A stretch of 41,718 nt of DNA, taken from Candidatus Solibacter usitatus. Lineage in GTDB: Bacteria > Acidobacteriota > Terriglobia > Bryobacterales > Bryobacteraceae. The position numbers and the translations under genes were made by a program. This document shows positions 25,529 through 32,603 of this stretch, one piece after another. Every line of letters begins with the position of its first letter. Within the stretch, counting starts at the first letter, position 1. The DNA lies in the NCBI GenBank assembly GCA_016191645.1, contig JACPVQ010000110.1:1-41718 (forward strand). The letters are read 5' to 3'. The notes below the pieces were generated by a model, which was not told where the DNA came from, did no database searches, and saw nothing but the letters and a program-made list of their open reading frames with translations.

Positions 25529-26335
25529 ATGAGAATCTACGTACTCTTCTTGCTTGCGCCGCTCGCGTTCGCGCAGCAACCCTCCACTCGTGAGATGAAC
25601 GACATCAACTGGATGGAGTTTCGCGAACTGGTTCCGGCGAAGATTCAGACAGTGCTGCTTCCTACCGGCACCATGGAGGCACATGGCGTGGTCAACAACG
25701 GCGCGGACAACACCGCGCCTCTCGCTTTAGCGCGCGGCATGGCGAAGGATCTGAATGCCTTGGTCGCTCCGGTGCTGAACTACGGTGTGACGGGAAGCCT
25801 CGACGGCTATGCCGGCACGTTCTCCATCAGTGAAGAAGCGTATCGGTTGTTCCTGCGCGATGTGATCGTGGGCCTGGCGCGCAATGGATTTCGCAACATC
25901 ATCATCGTCAATGGCCACGGTGGCCCGCAGACGGCCATCTTGAACGACCTTGCCGAGAAAGTGGGCCGCGAGCTTCGCGTGCGCACTCTTGTCGTGAATT
26001 GGTGGGCGTATTGCTCCGACGTAACGATGAAGATTTTCGGAGAGGATGGCGGGCACGCCGGCTGGAATGAAACCGCGTTCATCCAGGCGATTGATCGCAA
26101 GCTGGTGCATCCCGAACGCTACAACGCGTCTCAAGCAACTCCTCGCGCCCCTGCGGGCTCCTGGAGTGCCTTCCCCTTTCCGTCCTCCATCATTCTGTAT
26201 CAAGCGGGGCAGGGATATCCGAAGTTCGATCAGGCCAAGGCCGATGCCTATTTCAAAGCGGTGGTGGAGAAGATGACCGGCCTGGCAAAGGACACGATCG
26301 CCAAATGGGACGCCGCCGGGTTGTTTGTAAAGTAA
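25529..26335 (+). CDS. Creatininase-family amidohydrolase, exported
   Basis: 268 aa with a signal peptide (MRIYVLFLLAPLAFA). The metal-binding residues of the creatininase family are recognisable: E50 and H52 (PTGTMEAHG), D60 (NNGADN), H130 (NGHGG) and E181 (WNETA). The family includes creatinine amidohydrolase and enzymes that open cyclic amides or remove formyl groups in cofactor synthesis. Export, and being next to sugar barrels, argue for an extracytoplasmic substrate rather than creatinine itself. GGGAG lies about 11 nt before the start. Its stop is 3 bp from that of the convergent TIM-barrel gene. Confidence 0.85.
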   Translation: MRIYVLFLLAPLAFAQQPSTREMNDINWMEFRELVPAKIQTVLLPTGTMEAHGVVNNGADNTAPLALARGMAKDLNALVAPVLNYGVTGSLDGYAGTFSISEEAYRLFLRDVIVGLARNGFRNIIIVNGHGGPQTAILNDLAEKVGRELRVRTLVVNWWAYCSDVTMKIFGEDGGHAGWNETAFIQAIDRKLVHPERYNASQATPRAPAGSWSAFPFPSSIILYQAGQGYPKFDQAKADAYFKAVVEKMTGLAKDTIAKWDAAGLFVK

Positions 26336-26338
26336 CCG

Positions 26339-27181
26339 CTAATAGTTCAACTTGCTGATGTGCGCGAAGCTTTGGCGCAGGCTGTCCAGAGGATTGCCCG
26401 GCGTCTGATCCTGTTCGATGAAGTAATGCTTCACGCCCGCCTTCGCGGCCGCCGCCAACACGGGGGCCATGTCGATGACGCCTTTGTCGAGTTCGGCGAA
26501 TCCATCGCGCGGGATGCCTTCGTTGTAGCGCGAAGGAATGCCCGCCTTCACGTTTTTCAAATGCATCAGGGCAACGCGCTTGCCGTATTTCTCTATGACG
26601 GAAACGGGTTCGACGCCAGCCACCTTTACCCACATGATGTCGAGTTCGAGCTGCACCAGTTTGGCGTCGGCATTCTGCATCAACACGTCGAGCAGCGTGC
26701 CCGAGCCGGCTGGTTCAAACTCAAAGGCGTGATTGTGATACGCCAGCGTGAGGCCGGCGGCATTGCACTTCTCACCGGCCTTGTTAAGCGAATCCGCCAA
26801 GCGCTTGATCACCTCCACGCCGCCGCGATCCTGCGGCGCGATATAAGGGCAGACGGCGAAACGGAAACCACGCTTAGCGGCGTCTTCAATCGCCGCCGGC
26901 AGTTTTTCGGGGGTGCGCAGGAACAGGCCCGTGTCCAGGTGCACGCTGACCGCCTTTAGTTTCGTCTGCTGCAAGTGCGGCCAGATTGCAGGCAGCGATC
27001 CGCCAACCACTTCCACCTCTTTGAAGCCGATCTCTTCAATCGCCTGCAACGTTTCGAGCGGCTTTTCCGGCAGCACGCTGCGCACGGTATAAAGCTGCGC
27101 GCCAACGGTGGATAACGTGCGCGCGGAAGCGGTCATTGCCGCCGAAACCGCGGCAGCGGAGAGGAATTGACGCCTTTGCAT
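26339..27181 (-). CDS. Exported sugar phosphate isomerase/epimerase-like TIM barrel
   Basis: 280 aa from the ATG at 27181 (MQRRQFLSAAAVSAAMTASA, a Tat-type signal); an ATG four codons earlier (27193) is also possible. The xylose-isomerase-like barrel shows GAQLYTVRS at strand 1, LAYHNHAFEFEP, the metal aspartate in LELDIMWV, HLKN and the glutamate in YFIEQD. The family is widespread in Acidobacteriota and Planctomycetota; substrates are mostly undefined. It is divergent from the beta-propeller lipoprotein gene across 40 bp. Confidence 0.85.
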   Translation of the reverse strand: MQRRQFLSAAAVSAAMTASARTLSTVGAQLYTVRSVLPEKPLETLQAIEEIGFKEVEVVGGSLPAIWPHLQQTKLKAVSVHLDTGLFLRTPEKLPAAIEDAAKRGFRFAVCPYIAPQDRGGVEVIKRLADSLNKAGEKCNAAGLTLAYHNHAFEFEPAGSGTLLDVLMQNADAKLVQLELDIMWVKVAGVEPVSVIEKYGKRVALMHLKNVKAGIPSRYNEGIPRDGFAELDKGVIDMAPVLAAAAKAGVKHYFIEQDQTPGNPLDSLRQSFAHISKLNY

Positions 27182-27221
27182 AAGAAACAGCATAGCGCTC
27201 GACTTACAATAAAAGAAAGAG

Positions 27222-28346
27222 ATGCAGTTAGACGCAAGCCGCCGCACCTTTCTCGCAGGCGCGGGGTTGACCATTCTTGGATGCGGCAGGCGAGCCCGGC
27301 CCGGCTTCGCCGGATTTGCGTTCATTGCCAATGAAGAAGGCTCGGCCGTTGCGGCGGTCGATCTCACCGCCTTCGCTGTGATACGCCACATTCGTTTGGA
27401 CGCCGCCCCCACGGAGTTGATCAATCACAACGCGCGAAAGACGATCTACGCTCTAACGCCGACGACGGGAGGCGTGCACGAGATCGCAACGGCGAGCATG
27501 CTGCGTGCGCGTTCCACCGGCGTTGGCGGGAAGGTAGTGGGCGTCCGCCACTCGCGTCTCAAAGATGCGATCTATGCGATCGTTTCCACTCCGCGCCAAC
27601 TGGTGGAGATCGAACTGGATTCAATGCGCGTCACACGGCGAATCCCTCTGCCCGCGACGCCGGTGGATATGGACCTCGCGCCGCACCAGCCCCTTGCGCT
27701 GATCAGCATGGGGGCGGAGGGGGCGGCCGTGGTGAATCTTGCGTCGGGGGCGGTGGAACGCGTCCCAACGGGCTTTCCCGCCGGCACCGTGCGTTTTCGT
27801 CAAAACGGATTGCAATGGATCGCCGCGCATCGCGAGCGGAAGATGCTCTCTTTTTTCGATACGGCAACGTCGCGGTTGGTTGTGCGCGTGCCGCTGGCAA
27901 TGCATCCGGAGAACTTTTGCTTCAAAGCCGATGGCGGCCAGTTGTTCGTCACCGGCGCCGGCATGGACGCTGTTGCCATCGTCTATCCGTATTCCACGGA
28001 AGTAGCGGAAACCGTGCTGGCGGGACATGGGCCGGCGGCAATGGCCGTGTCGCATGATGTGCGGGGAACGGCGGAACTGCTCTATGTCACCAACCCGCAA
28101 TCCGGGCAGGTGACCATTCTCAGTATTGATTCGCGCAAGGTCATCACAACCGCGCCCGCCGGCGGAGAGCCTTCGTTCATCGCGCTAACGCCGGACAACC
28201 AGTGTGCCCTTGTGTTGAACCGGCGCAGCGGCGATGTGTCGGTTCTCATGACGTCGGTGGCCCGCCGCAACAAGAATACGCCGTCCCTGTTCACCATGAT
28301 TCCCGTAGGGTCGAAGCCCGTCTGCGCCGTCGTGCAGGCGGTGTGA
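27222..28346 (+). CDS. YncE-like beta-propeller lipoprotein
   Basis: 374 aa. The N-terminus ASRRTFLAGAGLTILGC combines a twin-arginine motif with a lipobox (ILGC), so the mature protein starts at that cysteine and is membrane-anchored after Tat export. The rest is repeated four-stranded blades of the YncE/lactonase type (SAVAAVDLTAFAVIRHIRL, EGAAVVNLASGAVERVP, DRRSGDVSVL-like repeats near the end). Such propellers bind ligands or partner proteins; no catalytic residues are evident. TACAAT (27205-27210) and a GAAAGAG ribosome-binding site precede the ATG. The stop abuts that of the convergent TonB-receptor gene with no spacer. Confidence 0.82.
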   Translation: MQLDASRRTFLAGAGLTILGCGRRARPGFAGFAFIANEEGSAVAAVDLTAFAVIRHIRLDAAPTELINHNARKTIYALTPTTGGVHEIATASMLRARSTGVGGKVVGVRHSRLKDAIYAIVSTPRQLVEIELDSMRVTRRIPLPATPVDMDLAPHQPLALISMGAEGAAVVNLASGAVERVPTGFPAGTVRFRQNGLQWIAAHRERKMLSFFDTATSRLVVRVPLAMHPENFCFKADGGQLFVTGAGMDAVAIVYPYSTEVAETVLAGHGPAAMAVSHDVRGTAELLYVTNPQSGQVTILSIDSRKVITTAPAGGEPSFIALTPDNQCALVLNRRSGDVSVLMTSVARRNKNTPSLFTMIPVGSKPVCAVVQAV

Positions 28347-31300
28347 TCAAAAATAAAAGCGCATTGCCAGTTGAATGCGCCGCGGTTCCCTTGCCGCTGT
28401 CATCTCACCGAAGCGCGCGTTCACCTGGGTTCCCTGGGGGTCGAAACGCGCCCCCGTATCCACGCCGCTGAACTGCGTGTGGTTGAACACGTTGTACATC
28501 TCGGCGCGAAACTGGCCCTTGATTCTTTCGCGGATGGGAAAGTCCTTAAAGAGGGATACATCGAAATTGTTGATGCCGGGCAGCCGGATGAGCGTGGTTG
28601 CCGCGTTGCCAATGGTGCCTCGCGCGGGCGATTGGAAGACGTCCGTGCGGAAGAAACGGCTGAAGGTCCGTTCATTTTTCGGAAGGATAGGGTCGCGCAG
28701 CACGACGATGCGCGCGCCGTCCGTGGGCGATCCCGTGATGTCGACGGCGTTGGTATTGGAAAAGCCGATGGACGACGGCGCACCGCTGATGAAACTCGTG
28801 ATGCCGGAGAGTTGCCAGTGGTTAAGCAGATAGCCCGCCACTTTGTTGGGTACGGGAATGGCAGGGATGGACCACTGATAATTCAGCTTGAAAATGTGAG
28901 TGCGGTCGAAGCTGGGCAGCCCGTAATTCCATACGCGAATGGGAACCAGCGTACTGACCGCGCCGCCGTCGCCCTCGTTGTACGTCAGCGCTCTGGACCA
29001 CGTCCATGCCACGCCGAAGGTGATATCTCTGGCGAACCGCCGGTTGGCCGTGACTTGCATCGAATGGTAGTTGGAAGAGCCCGCCTGCTCGCTGAAGTTC
29101 ACGTTGTTGTAGCCTGTGTAGGTGCGGAGAAAGGCCGGAGACAGCGCGGCATTCGTCGTGGCGTCGAGGTTCTTCGGATCGAAATTCGTTCCAAACGGAA
29201 TGGCGTTGAGATTGCGATTCCATAACAGGTGCCTGGCCAGCGAGCCCACATAGGCGACATCGAGAACGGTGCTGAATCCAATCTGCCGCTGCACGGAAAA
29301 GCTGTAATTCATTGTTGTGGGGATCTTTCCGCCGCGGTCGACGCCCGTAACATTGTTGGGAAAGAGATAGCCCGTCGAGCCGAGCAATGTGGCCAGGGTG
29401 CTGTAGTAAATGGTCGGTGTTTGCACAATGGGCGGCTGCGCGATGAACGGCGTCAGAATCACGCCTTGCGCCTGGCGGTTGTAGAACATGCCGAAGCCGC
29501 CGCGGACCGCGGTCTTCCCGTTTCCGAAGACGTCCCATGCAAAACCGAAGCGGGGCGCAAGTTGCACGCCGCGGCCATTGTACAGAGCGTCCGGGACGCC
29601 GCTTCCCGGTTGGATCATGCCGTTCGTAACGTTCCCGCTTCTGGGGGCATACGCGCCGATTAACGCCGCGGGCAGCGCCTCTCCAGTGAGTGGATTGATA
29701 CCCACTCGCGCCGTACCTTGCCTTCCGGGCTGGATCAGTTGAATCTGTTGCGAGCGGTTGAACGCCGATGGGTCGAAGCCGGAGAGAACATTCCCATCGA
29801 CCACCGACGTTCGCACCACATAGAAACGCATTCCGTAATCGAGCGTGAAGCGGCGCGCGACCTTCCAGTTGTCCTGCGCAAACCATTCGAAATTCCGCGC
29901 GCTATGTACAGGCAGCGGCCGGCCCGACGGCTCCGTGTAGGTGTTGAACACGCCCACCGACGCGTTGGCGTAGGCATATCCGGTATTCATCGGGTTGTTG
30001 ACGTTGTTACCGAAATCGAATGCGCCGTTGAACGGGAGTCCCAGCCCGGCCACGCCTTGCGTCGCCCATGCGCGGTCCGTGTAGAAGCCGGCTTTCACCG
30101 TATGCGGGCCAAGCGTCTTGCTGACGCTGTCGGAAATCGTGTAGATCCAGTGATCCGTCGTAAGAGGAAAGCGCGATTCCAATGCGAGCGTGGCCGCGCC
30201 GGTGACTCCGCCGAAGGTCGCATTGGGAATCAGACCCAGTGGATTGTTGGCGGAAAAGAACTGACCGGTTTTGAAACCCAAAGCATCGCGCTGGATTTTT
30301 TTGATGGCGGAATCTTCCACGCTGTTGTTCCAGGGCCTGTTCACGTAGGCGAGATTCAATTCATTGATCAGCGTCGGGCTGACGATCTTCTGATAGCGCC
30401 CGATGAAGGCCCATCCCTCGTTCACCGATTTCTGACTTACCTGGTGCCAGTTGTCCTGACGCGTGGTCGCATTCGGTCCCTCCGTGGTGAAGTTACTGTG
30501 CGTAAAATTTCCCGTGAAAATGTTTTTCGGGTTGAAGTGGTAATCGAGTTTCAGCGTGTCCGTACGCGAAGGATTCCTGTTGTTGTTCTGGTAGACGTAG
30601 TTGTAGCGGTTGGCGGAAATAGCCGTGTCGAAGAAGTTGGCGGCGGGAAAGACTTTCAGCAGCGCAACGCCATTCGCGTCCAGCCTGTTGGCCGGAATGA
30701 TGTTGCCCGCGAACGGCGCTCGCGATGCCGGATCGATCACGCCAATCAAGCGTCCGTTGAGATCCACCGATCGTGAAAAGTTGCCGGCGCGTTCCAAATC
30801 GGTGGGAACCGTTACCGTGCCTTCCGACGTGGAGGATTGCGGCCAGAACTCCTGCGTCCAGAAAAAGAAAAGCTTTTCTCTCTTGGAATTGAAGCGTCCG
30901 GGAATGGTCACCGGACCGCCCACCTGATAGGTCCACGTGTCGAACCGGTAACGCCCGATGGGCAGCCCGATGCGATTGTTGAAGAAGCTGTTGGCGTTCA
31001 GATCCTCGTGACGTTTGAAGTAAGAGACCAACCCGTGAAAATCGCGGGAGCCCGAACGGCTGACAATCTGCACGTTCGCGCCCGACGTGCGCCCAAACTC
31101 CGCCTGGTAGTTGCTCAGCAGCACTTTGACTTCGGCGACGGCATCCATGCTCACGCTGACCACGGAGTTAAACATGTTGCCGATGGCGTTCAGCGTCGCC
31201 CCATCCAGCGATACGTTGTTGGTGTTGCTGCGGCTGCCCTGCGCGTTGATGGTCCAGCTGTTGCTGAGCGAATCCGATCCGCCCGTGTCGACAATGCCCG

Positions 31301-31766
31301 GCAGCGTTTGCAGCAGTGACATGACGTTGCGTCCGCGGATGGTCAGCGAATCGAGCTGATCGGTGGTGATCACCCCGGCGCGCTCCGCGCTAGCCGTCTG
31401 TACCACCGCTCCCTGCGCCGTGACGGTGACGCTTTCATTGACCGCGCCCACTTCGAGAACCAGATCGCCAATCCGCAGCGTCTCCGCCGCGGTGAGGTTC
31501 ACGCCCGTGCGTTCGTATCTTTTGAAACCAGGCGCAGACGCGCTGACGCGGTAAGCGCCCGGCGCGACGCTGCTAAAGACGAAATCTCCTCGTGTGTCCG
31601 TTGTGGCTTGGCGCTGTAATCCGGTAGCGTCCTGCGTCAACGTTACGTTCGCGCCGCCAACCGGCAGATTGGATGAATCCTTCACGACACCGGTGATGGT
31701 CCCGGTAACGGTTTGGGCCGCGGAAACTCCAAGAAACAGCAAGGCAAGGTAGACCATTCGAAGCAT
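28347..31766 (-). CDS. TonB-dependent receptor-like outer-membrane protein with carboxypeptidase-regulatory domain (Oar-like)
   Basis: 1139 aa from the ATG at 31766, which opens a signal peptide (MLRMVYLALLFLGVSAAQ). A carboxypeptidase-regulatory-like domain follows (TVTGTITGVVKDSSNLPVGGANV, GDFVFSSVAPGAYRVSA). Next is a plug with VMSLLQTLPGI and VAEVKVLLSNYQAEFGRTSGA, then a large barrel ending in RIQLAMRFYF with the terminal Phe of outer-membrane proteins. It is a paralogue of the protein at 5495-8764 but clearly diverged. The barrel contains GWAFIGRYQKIVSPTLINE and other Oar-type strands. Ligand unknown; neighbouring sugar genes hint at carbohydrate. A TATACT hexamer lies 6 nt before the ATG and there is no ribosome-binding site. 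Confidence 0.93.
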   Translation of the reverse strand: MLRMVYLALLFLGVSAAQTVTGTITGVVKDSSNLPVGGANVTLTQDATGLQRQATTDTRGDFVFSSVAPGAYRVSASAPGFKRYERTGVNLTAAETLRIGDLVLEVGAVNESVTVTAQGAVVQTASAERAGVITTDQLDSLTIRGRNVMSLLQTLPGIVDTGGSDSLSNSWTINAQGSRSNTNNVSLDGATLNAIGNMFNSVVSVSMDAVAEVKVLLSNYQAEFGRTSGANVQIVSRSGSRDFHGLVSYFKRHEDLNANSFFNNRIGLPIGRYRFDTWTYQVGGPVTIPGRFNSKREKLFFFWTQEFWPQSSTSEGTVTVPTDLERAGNFSRSVDLNGRLIGVIDPASRAPFAGNIIPANRLDANGVALLKVFPAANFFDTAISANRYNYVYQNNNRNPSRTDTLKLDYHFNPKNIFTGNFTHSNFTTEGPNATTRQDNWHQVSQKSVNEGWAFIGRYQKIVSPTLINELNLAYVNRPWNNSVEDSAIKKIQRDALGFKTGQFFSANNPLGLIPNATFGGVTGAATLALESRFPLTTDHWIYTISDSVSKTLGPHTVKAGFYTDRAWATQGVAGLGLPFNGAFDFGNNVNNPMNTGYAYANASVGVFNTYTEPSGRPLPVHSARNFEWFAQDNWKVARRFTLDYGMRFYVVRTSVVDGNVLSGFDPSAFNRSQQIQLIQPGRQGTARVGINPLTGEALPAALIGAYAPRSGNVTNGMIQPGSGVPDALYNGRGVQLAPRFGFAWDVFGNGKTAVRGGFGMFYNRQAQGVILTPFIAQPPIVQTPTIYYSTLATLLGSTGYLFPNNVTGVDRGGKIPTTMNYSFSVQRQIGFSTVLDVAYVGSLARHLLWNRNLNAIPFGTNFDPKNLDATTNAALSPAFLRTYTGYNNVNFSEQAGSSNYHSMQVTANRRFARDITFGVAWTWSRALTYNEGDGGAVSTLVPIRVWNYGLPSFDRTHIFKLNYQWSIPAIPVPNKVAGYLLNHWQLSGITSFISGAPSSIGFSNTNAVDITGSPTDGARIVVLRDPILPKNERTFSRFFRTDVFQSPARGTIGNAATTLIRLPGINNFDVSLFKDFPIRERIKGQFRAEMYNVFNHTQFSGVDTGARFDPQGTQVNARFGEMTAAREPRRIQLAMRFYF

Positions 31767-31772
31767 GTGGGA

Positions 31773-31778
31773 AGTATA
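31773..31778 (-). promoter_or_regulatory. Candidate -10 element of the second TonB-receptor gene
   Basis: TATACT on the minus strand, 6 nt upstream of the ATG at 31766, so transcription would start at or next to the start codon. No convincing -35 is seen. Confidence 0.4.
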
Positions 31779-31825
31779 CATCAGCGGGCGACATTTGGTG
31801 GAGGGGATGCCAGAAATGTTCAAAG

Positions 31826-31858
31826 TTGACTATGGTCTTAATTTTTGACTATAGTCAA
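31826..31858 (+). promoter_or_regulatory. Phd/VapC promoter embedded in twin operator sites
   Basis: TTGACTATGGTC (31826-31837) and the perfect palindrome TTGACTATAGTCAA (31845-31858) share their left half and start 19 bp apart. The first contains a -35 hexamer (TTGACT, 31826-31831), the second a -10 (TATAGT, 31850-31855), with 18-bp spacing. The antitoxin ATG is 6 nt after the -10. Binding of the Phd-type antitoxin here would block both promoter elements; the binding is inference from family behaviour. Confidence 0.7.
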
Positions 31859-31861
31859 GTC

Positions 31862-32101
31862 ATGGAGCAGATCAATGTTTCCGAGTTCAAAGCGGTCTGT
31901 CTTCGCCTATTAGAACGTGTCCGGCAGACGGGAGAACCGATTGAAATCCTGAAGAACGGACAACTTCTTGCTGTTGTCCACCCGCCCACTTCAACCGGAC
32001 AGCGGGCAGCGTTCGGGTCGATGAAAGCAACCCTCAAGGGTCCTGTTGGAGACTTGGTGGAACCACTGGACGGCATCGACTGGGAGGCGACAGGCAAGTG
32101 A
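31862..32101 (+). CDS. Phd/YefM-family antitoxin
   Basis: 79 aa from the ATG at 31862. The start MEQINVSEFKAVCLRLLERVRQTGEPIEILKNGQLLAVV is the DNA-binding Phd/YefM fold, and the tail (PVGDLVEPLDGIDWEATGK) is the toxin-binding segment often seen before VapC genes. It should neutralise the PIN toxin and repress the promoter at 31826-31858. Its stop overlaps the toxin start (GTGA, 32098-32101). There is no ribosome-binding site. Confidence 0.88.
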   Translation: MEQINVSEFKAVCLRLLERVRQTGEPIEILKNGQLLAVVHPPTSTGQRAAFGSMKATLKGPVGDLVEPLDGIDWEATGK

Positions 32102-32484
32102 AGCTCTTGTTGGATACGCACACCTGGCTTTGGTATTTGTTGGGCGACGAAAGGCTGCCCTCGGCCCATCGGGCGTTGATTACAGCCGCCGAAAACCAGT
32201 TGTACCTCAGCCCGATCAGCGTTTGGGAGGCCCACCTCCTCATCGAGAGGAAACGGATTGCGGTTGAGGAAGCGGCGTCACAATGGATTCACAAATCGAT
32301 GCAGGTGCTTCCTCTGCGAGAGGCAGTTCTCAGCTTCGAAGTGGCGCAAAAGGCGCGTAACTTGTCGTTGGCGCACCAGGATCCGGCGGACCGTTTTATC
32401 GCTGCGACTGCTTCTGCCCTAAAAATGCCACTGCTCACCTCTGATGCCCGCCTGCGTGCCTGCCCGGACATTCAGTGCCTTTGA
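32098..32484 (+). CDS. vapC: PIN-domain toxin (VapC family)
   Basis: 128 aa with a GTG start overlapping the antitoxin stop. The PIN-domain acidic residues are all present: D6 (LLLDTHTWLW), E44 (SVWEAHLL), D95 and D98 (HQDPADRFIAATA) and D116 (TSDARLR). This is the HTWLW subgroup usually paired with Phd/YefM-type antitoxins. VapC proteins are magnesium-dependent RNases that cut tRNA or rRNA. The pair looks intact. It stands between the second TonB-receptor gene and the lyase gene. Confidence 0.9.
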   Translation: MKLLLDTHTWLWYLLGDERLPSAHRALITAAENQLYLSPISVWEAHLLIERKRIAVEEAASQWIHKSMQVLPLREAVLSFEVAQKARNLSLAHQDPADRFIAATASALKMPLLTSDARLRACPDIQCL

Positions 32485-32603
32485 TTCAGCCGCCCAGCAT
32501 ACCACGCGCGCGGTCTCAGAATTGCTTACACTCATCAACAAGAACACTTTTGGACGCTCGATGTGCCGGGAGTGGGTGCAATGGCGCAGTTAGGAGGGTG
32601 TGC

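Noticed and set aside
28347-28347. Lack of a terminator between the beta-propeller gene and the convergent TonB-receptor gene
   Set aside because: The genes abut with no spacer, as do others here (1799/1801, 26335/26339). Dense packing is usual and not evidence of a special feature.
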